DNA of 41,200 nt, taken from Streptomyces fumanus (GTDB lineage Bacteria; Actinomycetota; Actinomycetes; Streptomycetales; Streptomycetaceae). The notes beneath the pieces were generated by a model. That model did not search any database. It worked only from the letters and a program-made list of their open reading frames with translations, and was not told the DNA's origin. Both the position numbers and the translations under genes were made by a program. Below, piece after piece: positions 1 through 10,400 of this stretch (within the stretch, counting starts at the first letter, position 1; every line of letters begins with the position of its first letter). The stretch is from NCBI RefSeq assembly GCF_014655295.1, contig NZ_BNBI01000026.1, forward strand, positions 1 to 41,200, in the 5' to 3' direction.

Positions 1-1405
1 TCCACTCCTCCACCACCAAACGCCGCTCACCCTCCGACAACACCTCCACCTCACCGACCCGCACCCCCGGGTCACCCGCCATCCACTCCAACACCCGCCC
101 CAGACGAACAGCCAACCCCTCGGCCGTCGCCAGATCGAACAGGTCCGCGGCGTACTCCAGTTGTCCCACGATCCCGGCCGGGGCCCCGCCCTCGGCACGG
201 TGCTCCGCCAGCGTCAGCGTCAGGTCGAACTGCACAGTGATCGCCTGGTCCGGCACCGGAAGAGGACTCACCTCCAGGCCCGCCAACTCCAGGGGCCGCT
301 CCGCCTGCGGGACGTTCTGGAGGGTGAGCAGCACCTGGAACAGCGGGTGGCGTGAGGGTGACCGGTCCGGGTTCAGGTCCTCCACCAGCCGCTCGAACGG
401 CACGTCCTGGTGGGCGTACGCGGCCAGGTCGGCGTCGCGGACGCGGGCCAGCAGCTCGGTGAGAGTCGGGTTGCCGCTGAGGTCCGTACGCAGCACGAGG
501 GTGTTGGCGAAGAACCCGGCGAGCCCTTCGAGCGCCGGGTCGTCGCGCCCCGCGATGGGCGCGCCCATCGGGATGTCGGTGCCGGCGCCCATGCGGGACA
601 GCAGGATGGCGAGCGCCGCCTGCGCCACCATGAACATGGTCACGCCGTTCCGCTGCGCCAGGCTGGTCAGGCGTCCGTGCAGCTCCGTACCGATCTCGAT
701 GGGCACCATGCCGCCCTGGTGGTTCCGCTCCATGGGCCGGGGGCGGTCCACCGGGAGCGCCAGTTCGGCGGGGAGATCGGCCAGCGCCGTACGCCAGTGG
801 TCGAGCTGTTCGCTGATCCTGCTGTCGGGGTCCTCGACATCGCCCAGGACCTCGCGCTGCCACAACGCGTAGTCCGCGTACTGCACCGGCAACGGCTCCC
901 ACCCCGGCACCTCACCCCGCACCCGCGCCGCATAGGCGGTCTCCAGATCCCGGGCCAGGATGCCCATGGACCAGCCGTCGACCGCGATGTGATGCGCCAC
1001 GATCACCAGCACCGACTCCACCGGCGACAGCACCAGCAGCGAAACGCGCCATGGCAGTTCCACCGCCAAGTCGAAACCCCGGGCGAGTTCGTCGACGATG
1101 GCCGCGTCCAGGGCGGCTTCCTCGATGCGGTCGATCCGGAGCGCGGGATGGCCCGCGGCCCCGCGTAGCACCTCCTGGTACGGGTTCCCGTCCACGGCGG
1201 GGAAACGGGTGCGCAGGCCCTCGTGCCGGTCGGCGATGTCGCCCAGCGCCAACTCCAGGGCTCCGGCGTCCAGTTCACCCGTCAGCCGTACCGTCAGCGG
1301 CACGCTGTAGCCCGCGCCGGTCTCCAACCCGTTGAGGAACCACATGCGCTGCTGCGCGTATGACAACGGCACGGTGTCCGGGCGCTGCCGGACGACGAGC
1401 GCGGG
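1..1405 (-). other. Module 12 (partial): C12, L-donor type
   Basis: C12 has VPLSYAQQRMWFLNGLE and AHHIAVDGWSM and ends with the linker LSEGERRLVVEEW at the window edge. The adenylation domain of this module, and so its substrate, lies outside. Confidence 0.9.
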
Positions 1406-4400
1406 ACGCTCACCGGCGCCGCGCACCCGGTCGGCGATCCGGGCGAGGCCCGCGACGGTGGGGTCCGTGAACAGGTCGCGGACGCTGACCTCGGCGTCCA
1501 GCACCGACCGTACCCGCGCGATCAGCCGCATCGCGACCAGGGAGTCACCCCCCAGGGCGAAGAAGGAGTCGTCGGCACCGACCCGCTCCAGACCGAGCAC
1601 CTCGGCGAACAGGCCGCACAGCACCTCCTCGGTGGGGGTGGCGGGGGCACGACCGGTGGTCCGGCTCGCCAGGTCCGGGACGGGGAGAGCGGCCCGGTCC
1701 AGCTTGCCGTTCCTGGTCAGCGGGATCGCATCGAGCGCCATGAACGCCGACGGCACCATGTACTCGGGGAGCTTCTCCGCGACGTACCGGCGCAGCTCCT
1801 CCTCGTCCACCTCGCCGACGACATACGCGACCAGCCGCTTCACGCCGGGCTGGTCCTCGCGGGCGATCACCGCCGCCTGCCGCACGTTCTCGTGAGTGGT
1901 CAGTACGGCCTCGACCTCGGCCGGCTCGATGCGGAAGCCCCGGATCTTCACCTGCTCGTCAACCCGGCCCGCGAACTCCAGCAGCCCGTCCGCGCTCCAG
2001 CGGGCCAGGTCCCCGGTGCGATACATCCGTTCGCCGGACTCCCCGAACGGGCAGGCCACGAACCGCTCCGCCGTCAGCCCGGCACGACCCGCATACCCAC
2101 GCGCCACACCCTCGCCCGCGACATACAGCTCACCTGCCACACCCGGCGGCACCGGACGCAGGAACTCATCCAGCAGGTAAGTACGCGTGTTGTCCATCGG
2201 GCGGCCGATCGGCACCGCCGCGGGTACCTCGTCCCCCGCCGTGAACGGCAAGTGCGTCGTGAACGCCGTGTTCTCCGTCGGCCCGTACGTGGTACGCACC
2301 ACCAGGTCCGGGTGGGCCGCGAGCAGGGTCCGGATCGCGGACGCGGAGACCACATCGCCGCCGGTCAGCACCTCCCGCACCCCGGCGAAGATCTCCGGCG
2401 ACTGCTCCGCCAGCACCCGGAACAACCCCGACGCAGCCACCACATGCGTCACCCGATGCTCAGCGATCAACGCACCACGCTCAACCGCATCCACCTCCCC
2501 CGCCGGCACCACCACCAACAGCCCACCACGCAGCAACGGCGCCCAGATCTCATACGTCGACGCATCGAACGCATGATTGGCCTGCACCAGCACCCGCTCC
2601 AGCACATCCGCACGCCACGCACCATCCGCGCAGAACGCCACCACATTGCGGTGCGTGACCGCCACACCCTTCGGCACCCCGGACGAACCCGACGTATACA
2701 TCACATACGCCAACGCACCCGACGACACCCTGACACCCGGGTTCGCATCCACCGGCTCGAACACATCGGCATCGGTGACGACCACCGACACCCCCGCCTC
2801 CGCCACGATCGACGCCAACCGCTCCTGCGGATGCCCGACGTCCAGCGGCACATACGCCGCCCCCGCCTTCAGCACCCCCAGCAACACCGGGATCAGCGCG
2901 GCCGACCGCTCCAACCGCACCCCGACCAGCGACTCCGGGACGACCCCCCGGTCAATGAGCCCGTACGCCACACCGTTCGCCCGCGCGTTCAGCTCCGCAT
3001 ACGTCCACGACACACCCCGCCCCACCACCGCCACGGCATCCGGCGTCCGCGCCGCCTGCGCCTCGAACCGGTCCACGAGCGTGCCGTCGGGCACCGCACG
3101 ACGGGTGTCGTTCCACCCATGCAGGACCAACCGGCGCTCCGCGTCCGACAACACCTCGACATCCGCGACCCGCACCCCCGGGTCCGCGGCCACCTGCTCC
3201 AGCACCCGGGCGAAGCGTTCCGCCAGCCCTCTGGCGGTCGCCTCGTCGAACAGGTCGACCGCGTACTGGATCTCGCCGCCCATACCCGCCGGGGCGCCGT
3301 CGTCGGTGTGTCGCTCGGCGAGGGTCACGGCCAGGTCGAACCGGGCCACGGCCGTGTCGCCCATGGGCTCTGGTGTCACCCGCAGCCCGGCCAGGTCCCA
3401 GTCGTCGTCCGCCTCGGCGTCGGCGTCGATGGCGTGCTCCACGGCCAGCATCACCTGGAAGAGGGGGTGCCGGGACAGCGAGCGCGTGGGGTTCAGGTCC
3501 TCCACCAGACGTTCGAACGGCACGTCCTGGTGCGCGTAGGCGACCAGGTCGGTCTCCCGCACCCGTCCCAGCAGCTCGGCGAAGGACGGGTCGCCGCTGA
3601 CGTCCGTACGCAGTACCAGTGTGTTGAGGAAGAAGCCGACGAGGTCTTCTACCGCGGCGTCGTCGCGGCCGACCACGGCGGTGCCCAGGGGGATGTCGGT
3701 GCCCGCGCCCACCTTCGACAGCAGCAGCGCCAGTGCGGCCTGAGCCACCATGAACATCGTGACGCCGTTCTCCCGGGCCAGCCCGAGGAGGCGGGCATGG
3801 GTCTCGGCGTCCGTGCGCAGGGGCACCACGCCGGCCCGGAAGGAGGATTCCGTGGGGCGGGGGCGGTCGAGGGGCAGCGGCAGTTCCTCGGGCAGGCCGG
3901 CCAGGGTGTCGCGCCAGTGCCGCAGTTGTCCGGCGATCACGCTGTTCTCGTCGGAGAGTTCGCCCAGCGCCTCGCGCTGCCACAGCGCGTAGTCCGCGTA
4001 CTGGACCGGCAGCCGCTCCCAGTCGGGCGCGGTGCCCTCCCTGCGGGCGGCGTAGGCCGTGCGCAGGTCGCGGCTGAGCAGGCCGGTGGACCAGCCGTCG
4101 ACCGCGATGTGGTGGGCGACGACCACGAGCACCGCCTCGGCCGGCCCCAGGGTGAGCAGCCGGGCGCGCCAGGGCAGTTCGCGGCTGAGGTCGAAGCGGC
4201 GGTCGAGTACGGCGGCCACGGCGTCCGCCAGGTCCCGTTCGGTGACGTCGGCGGTCTCCAGCCGGGGCCGGGCCTCCTCCCCGTCGAGGATCCGCTGGTA
4301 CGCGACGCCGTCCGAGTCGGGGTAGACGGTGCGCAGGGTCTCGTGCCGGTCGGCGACGTCGGCCAGCGCCGCCTCAAGGGCCGCCACGTCCAGCTCGCCG

Positions 4401-7400
4401 GAGAGCCGCAGGGCGAGCGGTACGTTGTAGGCGGCTCCGGCGCCGGCCTCCTCGAGCTGGTTGAGGAACCACATGCGCTGCTGTGCGTACGACAGCGGCA
4501 CCCGCTCCGGGCGTTCCCGCGCGGTGAGCGACGCCCGGGCGCCGCCCCGCAGCCGGGCGATGCCCGCCACGGTGGGCGAGTCGAACAGGTCGCGGATGCC
4601 GACCTCGACGCGCAGGACGGACCGGATACGGGCGATGAGCCGCATGGCGAGCAGCGAGTCCCCGCCCAGGGTGAAGAAGGAGTCGTCGGCACCGACCCGT
4701 TCCAGGCCCAGGATCTCGGCGAACAGCCCGCACAGCAGTTCCTCGGTGGGGTTCGCCGGGGCCCGGCCGCCCGTCTGCGCGGCGAAGTCCGGGACGGGCA
4801 GGGCGGCACGGTCCAGCTTGCCGTTGACGTTCAGGGGCAGCCGGTCGAGCGGGACGAACACCGCGGGGACCATGTACTCCGGAAGCCGCTCGGCGGCGTA
4901 CTCCCGCAGCGCGGACTCGTCCGCCTCGCCCACGATGTACGCGACCAGGCGCTTGGCGCCCGGCTGCTCCTCCCGGGCCAGCACCACCACCTGTGCCACG
5001 TCCTCGTGGGCCGCGAGTACGGCTTCGATCTCGCCGGGTTCGATCCGGATGCCCCTGATCTTGACCTGGGCGTCGACCCGGCCCGCGAAGACCACCTCGC
5101 CGTCGTGCGTCCAGCGGGCGAGGTCGCCGGTGCGGTACATCCGTTCGCCGGTGAACGGGCAGGCGACGAAGCGCTCGGCCGTCAGGGCGGGCCGTCCGAC
5201 GTAGCAGCGGGCGAGCTGGGTGCCGGCGACGTACAGTTCGCCGGTCACGCCGGGCGGGACCGGGCGCAGGAAGTCGTCCAGGATGTAGAGGCGGGTGTTC
5301 CAGACCGGTGCCCCGATCGGTACGGGCCCGTCCTGGGGCCGCCCCGGCGGGACGGGACGGGCGGTGACCATGATCGTCGTCTCGGTCGGCCCGTACGTGT
5401 TGTGCAGCGGGATGTCCAGCGCCCGGTGGTACTCCTCGACCACCTCCTCCGACAGCCACTCGCCGCCGGAGAGCACCGTGCGCAGGGTCCTGGCCTTGTC
5501 GCCGACGTGCTCCTGCTGGAGGAAGGCGGCCAGCATCGACGGGATGAAGTGGGCGGCGGTGACGCCGGCCCGTTCGACCAGGTCCGCGAGGTACCGGGGG
5601 TCGCGGTGGCCGTCCCCGCGGACCAGCACCAGGGCCGCTCCGGTGACCAGCGGTACGAAGAACTCCCACACCGACACGTCGAAGCTGAACGGGGCCCGCT
5701 GCAGTACGCGGTCGCTCTCCCCGATGCCGTAGTCGCCCTGCGTCCACATCAGTTGGTTCACCAGGGACGCGTGGGAGATCAGCACGCCCTTGGGCCTGCC
5801 GGTCGATCCCGAGGTGAAGATGACGTACGCCGGGTGCGCGGTACGCAGTGCGCTCCGGTCCGGGGCGGTGCGCGGCGCCCCGGGGCCGGGCCGCATGCCG
5901 GGCCGCAGGATCAGCAGCAGGTCGGCGTCGGCCGCCATGAACTCCACGCGGTCGGCCGGGAGGTCCGGGTCGATCGGCAGATAGGCCGCTCCCGCCTTCA
6001 GGATCCCCAGAAGCATCGCCGCCAGCTCGGGCGACCGCTCCGTGACCACCCCCACCGTGCGCTCCGGCCCGGCGCCCAGCCCGATCAGGTGGTGCGCCCA
6101 GGCGTTCGCCCGGGCGTCGAGGTCCGCGTACGTCCAGGTGACGTCCTCGTGCACGACCGCAATCGCGTCGGGGGTGCGAGCCGCCTGGTGCTCGAACAGC
6201 TCGGGCAGCGTGCGGTCGGGCACCGGCCGGGCGGTCTCGTTCCACTCCGAGATCACCAGGCGGCGTTCCTCGTCGGCCAGCACGTCGAGGTCGCGCAGGC
6301 GCAGGCCGGGGTCGGCCGCGACCTGTTCCAGGACCCGTACCAGTCGTTCGGACAGTGTCAGGACCGACTCGTGGTCGAACAGGTCGGCCGCGTACTGGAT
6401 CTCACCGGCCATTCCTGCCGGGGCTCCGCCCTCGTCACGGTGTTCGGTGAGGGTGATCGACAGGTCGAAGTGCGCCTCCAGCGCGTCCTCGGACAGCGGC
6501 GTGGGACGCACGTCGAGGCCCGGCAGGGACAGGGGCTCGCGGGTCTGGGAGGCGTTCCGGAGGTGGAGCATCACCTGGAACAGCGGGTGGCGGGCCAGCG
6601 AACGCGCCGGGTTCAGGTCCTCGACCAGCCGCTCGAACGGCATGTCCTGGTGCGCGTACGCCGCCAAGTCGGTCTCGCGCACCCGTGCCACCAGTTCGGT
6701 GAAGGTGGGATCACCGGCCAGGTCGGTGCGCAGGACCAGGGTATTGAGGAAGAAGCCGACCATGTCCTCCAGCGCGGCGTCCCCGCGTCCCGCGACCGGA
6801 GTGCCGATCGGGATGTCCGTCCCGGCACCCACCTTCGACAGCAGAGCGGCCAGCGCCGCCTGGGCCACCATGAACATCGTGACGCCGCAGCGCCGTGCGA
6901 TCTCGGTGAGGCGCGCGTGCACGTGGGCGTCGACGCGCACCGGGGCCAGCCCCGCCCGGAACGAGGGCTGCGTGGGCCTGGCGCGGTCCACGGGCAGGAC
7001 CAGTTCCTCGGGCGCGCCGGCCAGAGTCCGGCGCCAGTGCGCGAGCTGGGCCGAGATCAGGCTGTTCTCGTCGTCCAGCGTGCCGAGCACCTCGCGCTGC
7101 CACAGGGCGTAGTCGGCGTACTGGACGGGCAGCGCGGACCAGCCCGGCGCCCGGCCCTGCTTGCGCGCGGAGTACGCGATGCCGAGGTCACGGGTGATCA
7201 GCTCCATCGACCAGCCGTCCACGGCGATGTGGTGCGCCACGATCACCAGGACCGACTGCGTCGGCGACACGGTCAGCAGCCGGACCCGCCACGGCAGCTC
7301 GCCGGACAGGTCGAAGCCGCGGCGCATCTCGTCGCCGATGGCTTCGGCGACCCCGGCCTCGTCGGCCTCGGCGACGGTGAGCCGGGGGCGGCCCGCCGCT

Positions 7401-10400
7401 CCGGTGAGGATCTCCTGGTGGGGCTCGCCGTTCCGGTCGGGGTAGCGGGTGCGCAGGCTCTCGTGCCGGTCGGCCACGTCGCCGAGGGCCAGCTCCAGGG
7501 CCGCGACGTCCAGGTCACCGGTAAGCCGCAGGGTCAGCGGTACGGTGTAGCCGGCGCCGACGCCGGCCTCCTCCAGCCGGTTGAGGAACCACATCCGCCG
7601 CTGCGCGAACGAGAGCGGCACGATGTCGGGCCGCTCCTGCGGCAACAGGGCGGCGCGCTTGCGCGTCTGCTCGTCCTCGGCGAGCCGGGCCAGCCCTTGG
7701 ACCGTGGGCGCGGCGAACAGGTCACGGACGCTGACCTCGGCGTCCAGCACCGACCGGACGCGGGCGATCAGCCGCATGGCGAGCAGCGAGTCACCGCCGA
7801 GGGTGAAGAAGGAGTCCTCCGTACCGACTTGTTCCATGCCGAGGACTTCGGCGAACAGGCCGCACAGCACCTCCTCGGTGGGGGTGGCGGGGGCGCGGCC
7901 GGTGGTCCGGCCTGCCAGGTCGGGGGCCGGGAGGGCGGCTCGGTCGAGCTTGCCGTTCTTGGTGAGCGGGATGGCGTCGAGTGTCACGAACGCCGACGGC
8001 ACCATGTAGTCGGGCAGGCGGTCGGCCGTGAGTGTCCGTAGCGCGGGCTCGTTCGCGTCGCCGACGACATACGCCACCAGCCGCTTCACGCCGGGCTGGT
8101 CCTCGCGGGCGATCACCGCTGCCTGGCGCACGTTCTCGTGGGCGGTCAGTACGGCCTCGATCTCGGCCGGTTCGATGCGGAAGCCCCGGATCTTGACCTG
8201 TTCGTCGGCGCGGCCCGCGAACTCCAGCACGCCGTCCGCGTTCCAGCGGGCCAGGTCCCCTGTGTGATACATCCGTTCACCGGGCTCGGCGAACGGGCAG
8301 GCGACGAACCGCTCGGCCGTCAGGCCGGGACGACCCGCGTACCCGCGTGCCACGCCTTCGCCCGCGAGGTACAACTCACCTACCACACCCGGCGGTACGG
8401 GACGCAGTGAGTCGTCCAGGACGTAGGTGCGGGTGTTGTCCATCGGGCGGCCGATCGGCACCGCCGCGGGGATCTCGTCCCCGGTGGTGTAGGGCAGGTG
8501 CGTGACGAATGCGGTCGTCTCGGTGGGGCCGTAGGTGGTACGCACCACCAGGTCCGGGTGGGACGCGAGCAGGGTGCGGATCGCGGACGCGGAGACCACG
8601 TCACCGCCCGTGGAGACCTCCCGTACCCCGGCGAAGATCTCCGGCGACTGCTCCGCCAGGACCCGGAACAACCCCGCCGTCGCGTGCACGTTCGTCACAC
8701 CATGCTCCGCGATCAGCGCACCACGCTCCGACGCCCCGGTGTCGCCCGGCGCAAGCACGACCAGCTTCCCGCCGTGCAGCAGCGGCACCCACAACTCGTA
8801 CGTCGAGGCATCGAACGCATGGTTCGCCTGGAACAGCACGCACTCGACCACATCCGCACGCCACGCGGCATCCAGGCAGAACGCCACCACATTGCGGTGC
8901 GTGACCGCCACACCCTTCGGCACCCCGGTCGAACCGGAGGTATACATCACGTACGCGAGGTTCTCCGGTCCCGGCTTCACCTGGGGGTTTTCAGTGACTG
9001 GGGCAACATCCTCATCGCCGGTGAGCGTCACCGCGACCCCCGCCTCAGCCGCGATCGCCTCCCGCCGCGCCTCCGGCAGAGCGGGGTCCAGCGGCACATA
9101 CGCCGCACCCGCCTTGAGCACACCGAGCAGCGTGGGCACCAGCTCCGCCGACCGCTCCACCCGCACCCCGACCAGCGACTCCGGACCGACACCCCGCTCA
9201 ATGAGCCCATACGCGACACCGTTCGCCCACGCGTTCACCTCCGCATACGTCCACGACACACCCCGCCCGACCACCGCCACCGCATCCGGCGTCCGTGCGG
9301 CCTGCGCCTCGAACCGGTCCACGAGGGTGCCCTCGGGCACGGCACGACGGGTGTCGTTCCACTCCTCCAGCACCTGGTGCCGTTCGTCGGCGGACAGCGT
9401 CTCGATCGCGCCGACCCGCACTTCCGGATCCGCAGCCACCTGCTCCAGCACCCGCACCAGCCGGGCCAGCAAGCCCCGCGCCGACGCCTCGTCGAAGAGG
9501 TCCGGGCGGTAGTCGAGCCGGAGGGACATGTCGGCGTCCGGCAGCACGGCGAGGATCAGCGGGTAGTGCGCGGCATCCGCGCTCTCGACGCCGACGACGT
9601 CCAGACCGCCGGGGCTGGGCGGTCCGGCGGCGTCGCGCAGGAAGTTCTCGAAGACCAGGAGGGTGTCGAAGGTCGCCCCGGGTCCGGCGGCGCGCTGGAC
9701 TTCGGCCAGTCCGAGATGCTGGTGGTCCATGAGCCCGGTCTGCCGGGCCTGCGTGTCGGCGAGGATGTCGAGGAAGGAGAGCGCCGGGTCCAGCGTGACA
9801 CGGACGGGGAGGGTGTTGATGAAGAGCCCCAGCATGCGTTCCACACCCGGGATGCCCGCGGGGCGTCCGGAGACGGTGGCGCCGAAGACCACATCGCGCC
9901 GGCCGGTCAGCAGGCCGACCAGCCAGCCCCACGCGCCCTGCACCACGGTGTTCACGGTGAGTCCGTGCGTCCGGGCGACCTCACGCAGCGCCTCGGCCTG
10001 TTCCTGGCCGAGGGGTTCGACCACGTACTGGGGCGGTACGGGTTCCGTGCCCCGGTCCACGGGCGCCACCAGGCTCGGCTCCGTGACCCCGGCCAGGGCG
10101 TCGGCCCATGCCGCGCGTGCGGTGTCTCGGTCCTGCCGTTCCAGCCACGCCAGATAGTCGCGGTAGGGCGTCACCGGGGGCAGTCCGCCGGCGTCGCCGC
10201 CCGCCGCGTACACCTCCGACAGTTCCTGGAACAGGATCGGCAGTGACCAGCCGTCCAGCACCAGGTGATGCATAGTGATCACCAGTCGGAATCGCGGTCC
10301 GCCCATCCGGATGAGCACCAGGCGCAGCAGCGGCGGCACCGCCACGTCGAACCCGCGGTCCCGTTCGGCCTCGGCCAGCCGTTCGGCCTCGGTGGCGGGG

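Noticed and set aside
4374..6245. Minus-strand frame of about 623 codons overlapping A10
   Set aside because: It is in another frame from gene D and lacks NRPS motifs, whereas the gene D frame reads through A10 and T10 without interruption.
1892..8041. Open frame of about 2049 codons on the plus strand, antisense to gene D
   Set aside because: Its product is rich in Arg, His, Gln, Gly and Pro and has no recognizable domain. It mirrors modules 9-11 of gene D, including the repeats. High third-position GC on the minus strand keeps the opposite frame free of stops.
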